Part shown: in pieces, positions 17,104 to 26,327 of the stretch
How the letters are laid out: every line of letters starts with the position of its first letter
How positions within the stretch are numbered: the first letter of the stretch is position 1
From: Phaeacidiphilus oryzae TH49
GTDB lineage: Bacteria; Actinomycetota; Actinomycetes; Streptomycetales; Streptomycetaceae
Direction of reading: 5' to 3'
DNA length: 64,000 nt
Assembly (NCBI RefSeq): GCF_000744815.1
Contig: NZ_JQMQ01000005.1
Span: 3,108,055 to 3,172,054, forward strand
Program-made: the position numbers and the translations under genes
Notes under the pieces: generated by a model
Told to the model about the DNA's origin: nothing
The model's database searches: none
The model's input: only the letters and a program-made list of their open reading frames with translations

Positions 17104-19412
17104 CTCCTCGCACCCCCCCGCCCCCGCCGCCGCGCAGGCGCGCCAACTCCGGTCCGCAGGACCGGTCCTCGACCCACCCCGACAAGGACTCCGCCACCTC
17201 CATGCCAGCCACCGACGCGGACGGCGCACCCGCCGAGCGGGCGAAGGCCGTCGTCTCGACCGGCCCGGTCCGGGTCGCCTGGGGCTCGGAAGGAAAGAGC
17301 GGCAGGTCGGCCGGCTCCGGCGGCGGCTCCGACCCGACCGGCGCCGCCGGCGGTTCCGGCCGGACGGACGAGGAGGACCCCGCCGAGCGGACCGCCCGGC
17401 TGACCGCCCCCCGCCGGTTCGACGAGACCACGGTGCTGCGCGTCCTGAAGGACCTCCCCAAGCCGGTGACCGGCGGGCGCGCCGCCGCCCGGCGGGCCCG
17501 CACCCAGCGTGCCGGGGCCGCGTCCGGCGGCTACCAGCACCCCTGGCAGCGCTGGGAGTCCGGGGCGCTCGCCGGCGTCCTCGCGCTGGCCGCGCTCCTC
17601 TACGGCTGGGGCATGGACCACGCCCAGCTCCACCCGTACTACACGGCGGCCGTCCGCTCGATGGCCGCCAGCTGGCACGCCTTCGTCTACGGCGGGGTGG
17701 ACGTGTCCGGCTCGGTGAGCGTGGACAAGCTGCCCGGCGGGCTCTGGCCGCAGGCGCTCTCGGTCCGGATCTTCGGCCCGCACTCCTGGGCGGCGGCCCT
17801 GCCGCAGGTCGTCGAGGGCGTGCTGACGGTCTACCTGACCCACCGCTACGTCCGCGCCTGGGCCGGTCCGGTGGCCGCGGCGATCGCCGCGCTGGTGCTG
17901 ACCCTGACGCCGGTGGCCGTCGTGCTGGACCGGCACAACATCCCGGACACCCTCCTCACCCTGCTGCTGGTGCTGGCCGCCGGGGCCTGCCAGAAGGCCC
18001 TCCACAACGGCCGGTTCGGCCCCCTGCTGTGGTGCGGGGTGTGGGTCGGGCTGGCCTTCCAGGCCAAGATGCTCCAGGCCTGGCTGGTGCTGCCGGCCTT
18101 CGCCGCGGTCTACCTCTTCGCCGGGCCCGGCGGGCTCGGCAGACGGGCCCTCCGGCTGCTGCCGGCCGGGCTGCTGTCGCTGCTGGTCTCCTGCTTCTGG
18201 ATCATCCTGGTGCAGCTGACCCCGGCCGGGAGCCGCCCGTACCTCGACGGCACCTCCAACAACAACCCGTTCACCCTGGTCTTCGGCTACAACGGGCTCA
18301 GCCGCTTCGGCTCCGACCCGACCGCGCTGGGCGCGGTGGCCGGCACCAGCGCCAGCCGCACCACCGGCAACACCGGCCTGGGGATGCTGGTCAACCACGT
18401 CGTCGGACCGCAGATCTCCTGGTTCCTGCCGCTGGCCCTGATGGCCCTGGTGCTGGCCGTGGTCTGGGGCCGCGGCGAGGAGCGCACCGAGCCGTTCCGC
18501 GCCGGATTCCTGATGTGGGGCGGCTGGCTGCTGGTGCAGGCCCTGATCTTCTCGGCGTCCAACGGCAACCACGGCTACTACATGGTCGTGCTGGCCCCGG
18601 CGATCGCCGCGCTGGCCGGCGGCGGGCTCAAGCTCTGCTGGAACGAGTACCACTGGGGCGAGGGCCGGGCCAGGCGCTGGGCGCTGCCGGCCGGCCTCGG
18701 GTTCACCCTGGTCTGGGCGCTCTGGCTGCAGTCCCCGCACCACGGGTTCACCGACTGGATGCCGCCGCTGGCCGTGATGCTCGGCTTCTGCGGCGTGCTG
18801 GGACTGGCCGCCCGCGGGCCGCGCACCCGGCCGCGCACGCTGCGCTGGGCGTTCGCCGCCGGGGTGGCGGCGACCCTGGTCGCCCCCGCGGTCTGGGGCT
18901 TCTCCGCGCTCAACCCGGTCTACGCGGGCGCCGACGTCTCGCCGCTGGCGGGCCCGGTGGGCAGCGAGTTCACCGACCTCAAGCACCACGAGGCCTCGGT
19001 GAGCACGGTCTCCATGAACAACCCGACCACCCGCGACCGGGCGCTGCTCGGCTATCTGACGGCGCATCGGGGCGGGGCGAAGTACCTGCTGGCGGCGCAG
19101 GCGGCGTACTCGGCGGAGCCGCTGCTGCGGGACACCCCCGAGCCGATCCTGGTCCTCGGCGGCTTCACCGGCCTCACGCCGTTCCCCTCGCAGACGGAGT
19201 TCGCCTCGTACGTCACCTCCAAGCAGGTCCGGTACGCGCTGCTGACCACCCGGCGGCCGGACACCCCGGCCACCCGGTGGGTGAAGCAGAACTGCGCGAT
19301 CGTCCCCTCGGAGGCCTACGGCCGGCAGAACCCCGGCTCGTTCACCCTCCACGACTGCGCGACCAAGCCCGCGAAGCCCGCCAAGCCGGCGAAGCGGACC
19401 GGGAAGAAGTGA
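17100..19412 (+). CDS. GT39/ArnT-like membrane glycosyltransferase
   Basis: The GTG at 17100 overlaps the preceding stop (GTGA), so the gene is translationally coupled to the NlpC/P60 gene. The 770-residue product has a disordered head of about 150 residues and then 11-13 membrane helices. The first loop carries VDVSGSVSVDKLPGGLWPQA, typical of PMT/ArnT-type GT-C enzymes that use a polyprenyl-linked sugar outside the membrane. A C-terminal extracytoplasmic domain follows (about 610-750) with ILVLGGFTGL. The tail is a Lys/Pro/Ala repeat (KPAKPAKPAK). I infer transfer of a sugar to an exported polymer or protein made by this cluster. Confidence 0.85.
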   Translation: MTPRTPPPPPPRRRANSGPQDRSSTHPDKDSATSMPATDADGAPAERAKAVVSTGPVRVAWGSEGKSGRSAGSGGGSDPTGAAGGSGRTDEEDPAERTARLTAPRRFDETTVLRVLKDLPKPVTGGRAAARRARTQRAGAASGGYQHPWQRWESGALAGVLALAALLYGWGMDHAQLHPYYTAAVRSMAASWHAFVYGGVDVSGSVSVDKLPGGLWPQALSVRIFGPHSWAAALPQVVEGVLTVYLTHRYVRAWAGPVAAAIAALVLTLTPVAVVLDRHNIPDTLLTLLLVLAAGACQKALHNGRFGPLLWCGVWVGLAFQAKMLQAWLVLPAFAAVYLFAGPGGLGRRALRLLPAGLLSLLVSCFWIILVQLTPAGSRPYLDGTSNNNPFTLVFGYNGLSRFGSDPTALGAVAGTSASRTTGNTGLGMLVNHVVGPQISWFLPLALMALVLAVVWGRGEERTEPFRAGFLMWGGWLLVQALIFSASNGNHGYYMVVLAPAIAALAGGGLKLCWNEYHWGEGRARRWALPAGLGFTLVWALWLQSPHHGFTDWMPPLAVMLGFCGVLGLAARGPRTRPRTLRWAFAAGVAATLVAPAVWGFSALNPVYAGADVSPLAGPVGSEFTDLKHHEASVSTVSMNNPTTRDRALLGYLTAHRGGAKYLLAAQAAYSAEPLLRDTPEPILVLGGFTGLTPFPSQTEFASYVTSKQVRYALLTTRRPDTPATRWVKQNCAIVPSEAYGRQNPGSFTLHDCATKPAKPAKPAKRTGKK

Positions 19413-19419
19413 CCCCGGG

Positions 19420-20397
19420 TCAGGTCAGGGAGCGGTCCCAGCTCGGCGACCGCTCCTGGCTGACCACCGGGATCGACCAGGAGACCCGCGCGGCGGCGAT
19501 CGGCCGCTGCGAGACCGGGTACGCGCGGGCGTCGTTGACGCTCCAGCGGAAGCCGGCGAAGCCGCCGTCCCCGCCGCCCGCGCCGTCCGAACCGGAGTAG
19601 AGGACCATGTGGCCGCGGCCCGCGCCGGTGTGCGGGACGGCGTCCACCGCCCGGCCGCCCCGCCTGCCGTAGGACCAGCGGGTGTCCGGGTACTTCTCGT
19701 AGAGGTCGAGCGAGCCGTGCTCGGGGTCGCCGTGCGGGGCGTCCGTGCAGTCCAGCACCTCGATGACATGGCCGACCGCGTCCGGTCCCAACTGGCGGTC
19801 CACCGGGGCGACCAGGGTGCCCTTGGCCTGCCGGACCATCGCGATATGGCCGGTGTACCAGGCGCGCGGGTCGCGGTAGTCGATGGCGACCAGGTCGCCG
19901 GGGCGCAGGTCGGCCGGCCCGCGGACCGCGGTGAACTGGGGGGCGCCGGAGGCGGCGGCGAAGCCGGCCCGGAACTCGGCGGCGTTGGGGTAGCGCTTGC
20001 TGCGGTCCCGCAGGCCCTCGGCGGAGAAGAAGTGCTGCCGGAAGTAGGCGTCGGTGGCCCAGCCGTAGGCCGTGCCGGCGCCGTAGACGTGCTGGAGGAC
20101 GAGGGTCTGGAAGGAGGCGCACTGGGCCAGGACGCGGCTGTCGCTCCCCCAGGAGACCTCGGTCAGGCGGCCGTCGTCGTCCGGCACGGACTTGTAGGAG
20201 TTGCGGTCGGCGTCCCAGGGAAGCGCGCTCAGCGCGTCCACGAGCTGCTCGGCGGCGGCCAGGTGGGGGGCCGTCCTCGGCTGCGGGGGCGGGGCGCTGC
20301 CGCCCTTCCGGCCGGTCCCGGACGAGCAGGCGGCGAGGCCGAGCCCGAGCCCGGCGCCCGCGGCGGCCAGCAACACCCGCCGACGGCTGAGCTCCAC
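19420..20397 (-). CDS. Lipoprotein with a CHAP/NlpC-like fold, function unknown
   Basis: The GTG at 20397 is preferred because GGAGGGGGAGG lies upstream, and it gives a standard signal: SRRRVLLAAAGAGLGLGLAAC with a twin arginine and a LAAC lipobox. The mature part of about 300 residues includes CASFQTLVLQHVYG and GDLVAIDY followed by WYTGHIAMV. That is a cysteine and a histidine in the order expected for a papain-like amidase, but I could not assign the family firmly. It is convergent with the GT39-like gene, with seven bases between the stops. Wall attachment or hydrolysis would suit the neighbourhood. Confidence 0.75.
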   Translation of the reverse strand: MELSRRRVLLAAAGAGLGLGLAACSSGTGRKGGSAPPPQPRTAPHLAAAEQLVDALSALPWDADRNSYKSVPDDDGRLTEVSWGSDSRVLAQCASFQTLVLQHVYGAGTAYGWATDAYFRQHFFSAEGLRDRSKRYPNAAEFRAGFAAASGAPQFTAVRGPADLRPGDLVAIDYRDPRAWYTGHIAMVRQAKGTLVAPVDRQLGPDAVGHVIEVLDCTDAPHGDPEHGSLDLYEKYPDTRWSYGRRGGRAVDAVPHTGAGRGHMVLYSGSDGAGGGDGGFAGFRWSVNDARAYPVSQRPIAAARVSWSIPVVSQERSPSWDRSLT

Positions 20398-20517
20398 CGG
20401 TGCGGCCCTCCCCCTCCACCAACCCACCCTTGCGCCAGGAAGATTACCGCCTGGGCTCGCGGGGCCGACGCCCCGCGCCCCCTCCTCGCGCCGACGGTGC
20501 CGCCGCCGCGGCCTGGT

Positions 20518-22701
20518 TCAGGCCGTGGGGAACACCCGGCGGGCCACCCGCTCGGCCGCCGCGCCGTCGTCGTACGGGCAGAAGCGGGCGCGGAAGGCGG
20601 CGCGGAGGCTGGTCGCGGCCGGGGCCTTCGCCGTGCCCGAGCGGAGGGCGTCCGTCAGCTCGTCCTGGGTCGTCGTCACGCTGCCCGGCGGCTCCGCGAA
20701 GAGGTCGAAGGTGACCCCACGGATCCGCCGGTAGTCGTCCCAGTCCGGCGCGTACACCACGATCGGCCGGTCCAGCGCCGCATAGTCGAACATCAGCGAG
20801 GAGTAGTCCGTCACCAGCACGTCGGAGGCCAGGCAGAGGTCCTCGACCGAGCCGTGGGCGGAGACGTCAAGCACCCGCGCCGCCCCCGGCTCGTCCGCCA
20901 GCTCGTCCAGCGCGCCGGAGTAGAAGTAGTGGGTGCGCACCAGCAGCGTGTGCCCGGCCCCCAGCTTCCGCGCCAGCTCGGCGACGTCCAGCAGCGGGAC
21001 GTAACCCCCGTGCTGCTCGCGGAAGGTGGGTGCGTAGAGGATCGAGGTGTCGGCCTCGGGGATCCCCAACTCGCCCCGGATCTTGGCCACTTCGACCGGG
21101 TCGGGGTCGACCAGCCGGTCGTTGCGCGGATATCCGGTCTCCAGCACCTCGTAGTCGCCGGGGTAGACCCGGCTGAACACCTCGGTGGAGTGGGGGTTCG
21201 GCGAGACCAGGAAGTCCCACCGCGCCACATGCTCCAGCAGCCGCTGGAAGTCCATCCCGTCCGCCGCCTCGGGGTGCTCGGCGAGGTCGAGGCCCAGCGT
21301 CTTCAACGGAGTCCCGTGCTGGGTCTGCACATGCACCGAGCCCGGCCGCTTGGTCATGGTGTGCGGGAAGTTGACGTTGTTCACCAGGTACTTGGCGGTG
21401 GCCATGGTCCGGAAGTACGCCGGGGTGCCCTCGACGACGTAGGGGGTGCCCGGCGGCAGCGCGGCCGCCTTCGCCCGGTCCGCGACCACCCACACGCCCT
21501 TGATCTGGGGGGCCAGCCGCCGCTGCGCCTCGTAGATCGCGGCGGGGTTGCAGGCGTAGCCGCGGTACCAGTAGGCCGCGTACACCGCGAGGTTCTCGTC
21601 CATCGGCAGCCGCAGGCAGGCCTGGTAGTAGCCGAAGCGCGCGGCCGAGCGGCCGAGCCGCCTGACCTTGGGTGTCGCCCGGCGGGCCTGCCGGCGCAGT
21701 CCGCCCGCGGCCGGCAGCAGCCGCTCGTGGGCGGCGAAGGCGTCCCGCTCGACCAGCCGGTACTGGGCGCCGCGCATCCCCTTGGGGAAGCGGTAGCCCT
21801 CCGGCCGGTGCCGCCGGAAGTGCGCGGAGATCCGGGCGAAGAACTCCCGGCGGAGGTGGTCCGGGACCAGCCCGGGGGTGCCGAGGAGGGTGACCGCCTG
21901 CTTGACCGTGCGGTCGAAGACCAGGGTGCGGAGGTCGTCCAGCTCCGGGCGGCCGTCCAGGAAGCGGAAGATCGCCTCGTACTGGCCGAAGGCGTCCAGG
22001 TGCTTGGGGGAGGCGGTGTTGGTGATCGCGCCCTCGCGCTGCCGGCGGTAGTGGTAGACGGGCAGGTCGAGGTAGGAGATCCGCTCGGCGGCGAGCAGCA
22101 GCGGATAGGTGACCGAGATGTCCTCGTAGAAGCCGCGGCCGAAGGAGACGTTCAGGGACTCCAGGAAGCCGCGCCGGACGATCTTGTTCCAGGCCGACAT
22201 GATCATCGTCAGCATGGCCGGCCGGTCCCGCAGGGTGAAGACCTCGGGCAGCGGGGGCTCGGTCATCAGCGAGCGCCAGGTGTTGGGCTCGCTGCTGCCG
22301 TCGGGGTAGGAGCGGACGTAGTCGGTGACCAGCACGTCCGGCGCCAGACCGGAGGAGTGGAGGGCGGCCAGCCGCTGGAGCACCGCGTCGACGGCGCCGT
22401 CGGACAGCCAGTCGTCGCTGTCCACGAACCAGAGGTAGTCGCCCTCGGCCTCGGCGATCCCGGCCTCCCGGGCCCCGCCCAGGCCCTGGTTCTCGGCGAG
22501 ATGGAGGACCCGCAGCCGGGGGTCGCGGTGGGCGTACTCGTCCAGGATCTCGCCCGAGGCGTCCGGGGAGCGGTCGTCCACCGCCACGATCTCGATGTCC
22601 TGCGCGGCCGTGGAGAGCAGCGAGTCCAGGCAGCTCGGCAGGTACGACTCCACCCCGTACACGGGCAGGACGATGCTGAGTCGGGTCGCCACGCGGGTCA
22701 T
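20518..22701 (-). CDS. Bifunctional GT2 / CDP-glycerol glycerophosphotransferase
   Basis: The 727-residue protein joins two enzymes of wall teichoic-acid type. Residues 1-230 are a GT-A transferase (LSIVLPVYGVESYLPSCLDS, then FVDSDDWLSDGA). From about 360 a TagF/TagB-like glycerophosphotransferase follows, with VHVQTQHGTPLKTLG, FLVSPNPHSTEVF, ILYAPTFREQ and VLVTDYSSLMFDYA as the usual landmarks. It should build or decorate a poly(glycerol-phosphate)-type polymer at the inner membrane face. ATG 22701 lies only two bases from GGAGAG; an in-frame GTG at 22692 has better spacing. It is a single gene with no partner on the same strand nearby. Confidence 0.9.
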   Translation of the reverse strand: MTRVATRLSIVLPVYGVESYLPSCLDSLLSTAAQDIEIVAVDDRSPDASGEILDEYAHRDPRLRVLHLAENQGLGGAREAGIAEAEGDYLWFVDSDDWLSDGAVDAVLQRLAALHSSGLAPDVLVTDYVRSYPDGSSEPNTWRSLMTEPPLPEVFTLRDRPAMLTMIMSAWNKIVRRGFLESLNVSFGRGFYEDISVTYPLLLAAERISYLDLPVYHYRRQREGAITNTASPKHLDAFGQYEAIFRFLDGRPELDDLRTLVFDRTVKQAVTLLGTPGLVPDHLRREFFARISAHFRRHRPEGYRFPKGMRGAQYRLVERDAFAAHERLLPAAGGLRRQARRATPKVRRLGRSAARFGYYQACLRLPMDENLAVYAAYWYRGYACNPAAIYEAQRRLAPQIKGVWVVADRAKAAALPPGTPYVVEGTPAYFRTMATAKYLVNNVNFPHTMTKRPGSVHVQTQHGTPLKTLGLDLAEHPEAADGMDFQRLLEHVARWDFLVSPNPHSTEVFSRVYPGDYEVLETGYPRNDRLVDPDPVEVAKIRGELGIPEADTSILYAPTFREQHGGYVPLLDVAELARKLGAGHTLLVRTHYFYSGALDELADEPGAARVLDVSAHGSVEDLCLASDVLVTDYSSLMFDYAALDRPIVVYAPDWDDYRRIRGVTFDLFAEPPGSVTTTQDELTDALRSGTAKAPAATSLRAAFRARFCPYDDGAAAERVARRVFPTA

Positions 22702-22756
22702 CTCTCCAGGGTCGGGGCCGTTCGGTCGGACCCGACTCTACTTCCACGCGATCGGC

Positions 22757-23230
22757 TCAGGCCGACAGCCGCTCCGCCGCCGGGTCCGGTCCGGGATCCT
22801 GCCCGGGGACGGCGCCGAGCGGGAGGGCGGCGTCCGCCTCCGGGTCCGGCTCGCGCCCCGGTTCGCCGACGATCGCGGAGTCCACGTCCGGGTGGATGTC
22901 GAAGAGCCGGCGCACCCCCAGCGCCGTGAAGACGCGGTGGACGTGCGCGCTGACCGGCGGCCGCCCGCCGTCCGGCGGCACGTCGGGCAGCACCAGCCGC
23001 AGCAGCCCGCCGCAGGAGCGCAGCAGTCTGCGGGCGGCGATCAGTACCCCGACGCCGCTGGAGTCGCAGAACCGCACCCCGGTGAGGTCGAGCACCAGCA
23101 GATGGCACCCGTCGGCGACCTGCTCGTGGACGCGCTCGCGAATGACAGCGCCGGAGAACAGGTCGATGTCCCCCGCGACCCGCAGCAGGATCCAGTCGCC
23201 CGATCTCTCCGTCGCCACACTCAGAGTCAC
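22757..23230 (-). CDS. STAS-domain anti-anti-sigma factor
   Basis: The 157-residue product has one STAS domain (residues 1-105): an N-terminal strand pair, then LLVLDLTGVRFCDSSGVGVL, where the first serine after Asp is the likely phosphorylation site by an anti-sigma kinase. Such proteins release a sigma factor when unphosphorylated. The C-terminal 45 residues are Pro/Asp/Glu-rich and probably disordered. GTG 23230 has a GGGAG site; an in-frame GTG at 23251 is possible. It is divergent from the ECF sigma gene, but ECF anti-sigma factors are not normally controlled by STAS proteins, so a functional link is uncertain. Confidence 0.85.
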   Translation of the reverse strand: MTLSVATERSGDWILLRVAGDIDLFSGAVIRERVHEQVADGCHLLVLDLTGVRFCDSSGVGVLIAARRLLRSCGGLLRLVLPDVPPDGGRPPVSAHVHRVFTALGVRRLFDIHPDVDSAIVGEPGREPDPEADAALPLGAVPGQDPGPDPAAERLSA

Positions 23231-23488
23231 GTCCGACGCACTCCCGACCACTCCCGAATGCCCTCGAAAACTACCCAACCAGGGAAACTGACTCCTCCTC
23301 AGCGTAGTGGGTCGCCCTGTGCGGCGACACCCCGTGACCACCGCACCCGGCACCGGGTGCCGGACCCGGCGTCTACCCGGTGACGGGTTCCGGCAACCCG
23401 TCCCCCCGCGGGCAGATGTACGGATAGATTGCCGACAGGTTGAGAACACCCACCTAGCCGTGCGGAGTAGCGAGGAGCGGTGGTACGC

Positions 23489-24073
23489 ATGGCGACACCG
23501 GAGAGCCCTGTCCGGTGGGACCGCCAGATCCAGCGGCGGCTGGCCCGGGGGGAGGAGTCCGCTCTGGGCGAACTGTACGACCAGTTCGCCCCGCTGGTGC
23601 ACGGCCTGGCGCACAGGGTCCTGGACGACCCGGACGCGGCCGAGCAGATCACCCGCGAGGTCTTCGGCTACATCTGGGAGAACCCGGACGCGTACGACCC
23701 CGGCCTCGGCTCGATGCGCTCCTGGATCGGCAACCTCACCCACCGCCGGGCCGTCGACCGACTCCGCCAGGAGCACGGGCTGCGGCCGAGCGGCCTGCCC
23801 GCGGCGGCCGGCGCCGCTCCGGACGAGGACCGGGCGATCCCGGCCCGCCTCGCCGAGCAGGTGCACGCCGCGGCCACCGCGGCCCGGGTCCAGCTGATCG
23901 TGGGCTCGCTGCCGCGCGGGGTGCGGGAGGCGGTGCTCCTCGCCTACTTCCGCGGCCACACCTACGAGCAGGCCGCCGCCGAGCTCGGGGTCTCCCCCGC
24001 CACCGCCAAGCACCGGATGCGGCTGGGACTGCAGCTCCTCTCCACCGCGCTGTCCTCCGCGGAGGCCTCATGA
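23489..24073 (+). CDS. ECF-type RNA polymerase sigma factor
   Basis: The 194-residue protein has sigma region 2 (GELYDQFAPLVHGLAHRVL and RSWIGNLTHRRAVDRLRQ) and region 4 (AYFRGHTYEQAAAELGVSPA followed by TAKHRMR). It lacks regions 1 and 3, so it is an extracytoplasmic-function sigma factor. ATG 23489 follows GAGGAG by 11 bases; a GTG nine bases upstream is too close to it. Its stop overlaps the start of the next gene (ATGA), which encodes a zinc-finger anti-sigma factor; this is the usual sigma/anti-sigma pairing. The upstream spacer has CGGCAACCCG, a possible ECF -35 element for autoregulation. Confidence 0.92.
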   Translation: MATPESPVRWDRQIQRRLARGEESALGELYDQFAPLVHGLAHRVLDDPDAAEQITREVFGYIWENPDAYDPGLGSMRSWIGNLTHRRAVDRLRQEHGLRPSGLPAAAGAAPDEDRAIPARLAEQVHAAATAARVQLIVGSLPRGVREAVLLAYFRGHTYEQAAAELGVSPATAKHRMRLGLQLLSTALSSAEAS

Positions 24074-25305
24074 GGTTCAGGGGCCGCGGCCTCCCCGGAC
24101 GCGGGGCCGGCTCCGACTCCGGCAGGACGGGCGGCGGCGCGGGCGGTGCCGAAGGCGCGGGCGGTGTCACCGGCGCGGGCGGCCCGGGATCGGGGGCCCG
24201 GCCGAGCGCGGGCGACGAGCACGAGGAGCTGCGCTCCCTCCTCGGCGCCTGGGCGCTGGACGCCTGCCCGCCGGCCGAGACCGCCCGTCTGGAGGCCCAC
24301 CTCGCCTACTGCCAGACCTGCGCCGAGGAGGCCCGCAGGCTGCGGGACGCGGCCGGCTGGCTCTCCGCCGACGACCCGCTGGACCCGGCCCCGGCCCTCC
24401 GCAACCGGGTGCTGGACGGCTGCCTGGGGCTGCGCGATCCCGCCGTGCGGGTGCCCGGCTGGGCCGCCCCGTTCGCCGCCGAGACGGCCAAACTCGACGC
24501 CCTCCTCAAGGACCTGGAGTCGGCGGAGTGGCAGGAGCGCGCCGAGGCGCCCTGGCAGGGCGGCAGCCTGATCCTGCGGCCCGCCGAACTGCTCTGCCAC
24601 CTCGCGGCCGTGGACGGCTGCGCGGCGAAGGTCCTCGGCCTGCCGGACCCGGTGGAGGAGGCCGAGGGCGGTCCCGGCCCGGGGACGGTGATGCGCGGCC
24701 CGGACGGGCCGATCGGCGGGGATCCGCTGATGGAGCGGACCCGGCGGCTGATCCAGCACTGGCGGGAGCGCTCCCCGGAGGGCGTCCGGGCGCTCTGGCG
24801 GGAGCAGACCCGCGCGCTGGTCGAGGCCGCCGGCCGGGCGGGGGATCCACCGGAGGGCCCGGAGGCCCCTCCGGCCCGGGAGGCACCGGAGGTCGACTAC
24901 GGCCGGTTCCGGCTGCCGCTGGCGGACGCCTTCCTGGACCGGGCCTTCGAGTGCTGGATCCACGGCGAGGACATCGCGCGGGCGGTGGACTACCCCTACC
25001 CGCCGCCCTCCTCCGCGCATCTGCAACGGCTGGTGGACCTCGGCGCCCGGCTGCTGCCGTCCGTGCTGCCGGCCTGGCTCGGGCCGATCCGGCTGGTGCT
25101 GGAGGGCGCGGGGGGCGGCATCTGGACCATCGGCGAGGAGGAGCCGGGCGAGGAGCCGGTGGCGGACGTCGTCCTGGACGCGCTGGAGTTCTGCTACCTG
25201 GCCGCGGGCCGCCGGCACGCCGACCGCCTGCCCTGCGGCATCCGCGGGGACGAGGAGGCGGCGCAGGCGCTGCTGGCCGCCGTCCCCCGGCTGTCCCGGC
25301 CGTAG
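24070..25305 (+). CDS. Zinc-finger anti-sigma factor fused to a maleylpyruvate-isomerase-like domain
   Basis: The 411-residue protein begins with a Gly-rich head, then an anti-sigma zinc-finger segment (about 50-100): GAWALDACPP followed by HLAYCQTCAEEARRL, the H-x3-C-x2-C signature that binds zinc and grips the sigma factor. Residues 140-405 resemble the mycothiol-dependent maleylpyruvate isomerase/DinB-like fold, with LLCHLAAVDGCA and ECWIHGEDIARAV supplying histidines. There is no membrane helix, so the pair is cytoplasmic. A mycothiol-linked fold on an anti-sigma factor suggests redox or electrophile sensing; this is inference. Translation is coupled to the sigma gene. Confidence 0.88.
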   Translation: MRFRGRGLPGRGAGSDSGRTGGGAGGAEGAGGVTGAGGPGSGARPSAGDEHEELRSLLGAWALDACPPAETARLEAHLAYCQTCAEEARRLRDAAGWLSADDPLDPAPALRNRVLDGCLGLRDPAVRVPGWAAPFAAETAKLDALLKDLESAEWQERAEAPWQGGSLILRPAELLCHLAAVDGCAAKVLGLPDPVEEAEGGPGPGTVMRGPDGPIGGDPLMERTRRLIQHWRERSPEGVRALWREQTRALVEAAGRAGDPPEGPEAPPAREAPEVDYGRFRLPLADAFLDRAFECWIHGEDIARAVDYPYPPPSSAHLQRLVDLGARLLPSVLPAWLGPIRLVLEGAGGGIWTIGEEEPGEEPVADVVLDALEFCYLAAGRRHADRLPCGIRGDEEAAQALLAAVPRLSRP

Positions 25306-25343
25306 GCCGCCGCCGAGGCGGGCCCGGGGCTCTACCTACCTAC

Positions 25344-26279
25344 CTACGCGAAGACGACCGTGCGGGAGCCGTCCAGGAGGACCCGGTGGTCGGCGTGCCA
25401 GCGGACCGCGCGGGCCAGCGCCACGCACTCGGCGTCCCGGCCGAGGGCGACCAGCTGCTCGGGGGTCACGTCGTGGCGGACGCGGACCACCTCCTGCTCG
25501 ATGATGGGGCCCTCGTCCAGCTCCGCGGTGACGTAGTGGGCGGTGGCCCCGATCAGCTTCACCCCGCGCGCATGCGCCTGGTGGTACGGCTTCGCGCCCT
25601 TGAAGCTCGGCAGGAAGGAGTGGTGGATGTTGATCGCCCGCCCCGAGAGCCGCTTGCACAGGTCGTCGCTGAGCACCTGCATGTAGCGGGCCAGCACGAC
25701 GAGTTCCACGCCCTCCCGCTCCACCAGGTCCAGCAGCCGCGCCTCCGCCTCGGCCTTGGTGTCCTTGGTGACGGGGATGTGCTCGAACGGGATTCCGTAC
25801 GGCTCGACCAGCCCCCGCAGGTCGGTGTGGTTGGAGACGACCGCGGCGATCTCCACCGGCAGCGCGCCGCTTCGGGCGCGGAACAGCAGGTCGTTCAGGC
25901 AGTGGCCGAACTTGCTGACCATCAGCACGATCCGCATCCGCTCGCCCGCCAGGTGGATCGCCCAGTCCATCCGGAAGGACTCGCCGATCGCCGCGAAGCT
26001 GGCCCGCAGCTTCTCGGCGTTGACGGTCCCGTCGGCCGCGAAGTGCACCCGCATGAAGAACAGCCCGGTGCCCGGGTCGCCGTACTGCTGGCTGTCCAGG
26101 ATGTTGCAGCCGGTCATGAAGAGGTAGCTGGACACCGCGTGGACGATGCCCTGCTTGTCCGGGCAGGAGAGGGTCAGCACATAGCCGGCCTCACCGCCGC
26201 CGCCACCGCTTCCGCTACCGCCGCCGACGCCGGACGCGTCGCGCCGCTGCTTCTGCTGCTCCTCGGGCTGCTCGGCCAT
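25344..26279 (-). CDS. purU: Formyltetrahydrofolate deformylase PurU
   Basis: PurU hydrolyses 10-formyl-THF to THF and formate, balancing one-carbon pools and feeding formate to PurT. The 311-residue protein has an N-terminal ACT domain (about 33-110, starting YVLTLSCPDKQGIVHAVSSY) and a formyltransferase-like domain. The latter carries NIHHSFLPSFKGAKPYHQA and IGATAHYVTAELDEGPIIEQ, which include the catalytic Asn, His and Asp. The first 30 residues are a Gly/Ser/Gln-rich head. ATG 26279 was chosen over an upstream GTG. The stop codon lies inside a short tandem repeat (TAGG units). Confidence 0.95.
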   Translation of the reverse strand: MAEQPEEQQKQRRDASGVGGGSGSGGGGGEAGYVLTLSCPDKQGIVHAVSSYLFMTGCNILDSQQYGDPGTGLFFMRVHFAADGTVNAEKLRASFAAIGESFRMDWAIHLAGERMRIVLMVSKFGHCLNDLLFRARSGALPVEIAAVVSNHTDLRGLVEPYGIPFEHIPVTKDTKAEAEARLLDLVEREGVELVVLARYMQVLSDDLCKRLSGRAINIHHSFLPSFKGAKPYHQAHARGVKLIGATAHYVTAELDEGPIIEQEVVRVRHDVTPEQLVALGRDAECVALARAVRWHADHRVLLDGSRTVVFA

Positions 26280-26327
26280 GCTCTCCGCTGCCTTCCTCAC
26301 CTGGTGCCAGAGGGACAGCGTCCCACA

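Noticed and set aside
19609-22929. An 1106-codon plus-strand frame
   Set aside because: It is the shadow of the lipoprotein, the GT2/CDP-glycerol transferase and the start of the STAS gene. No domain is seen in it.
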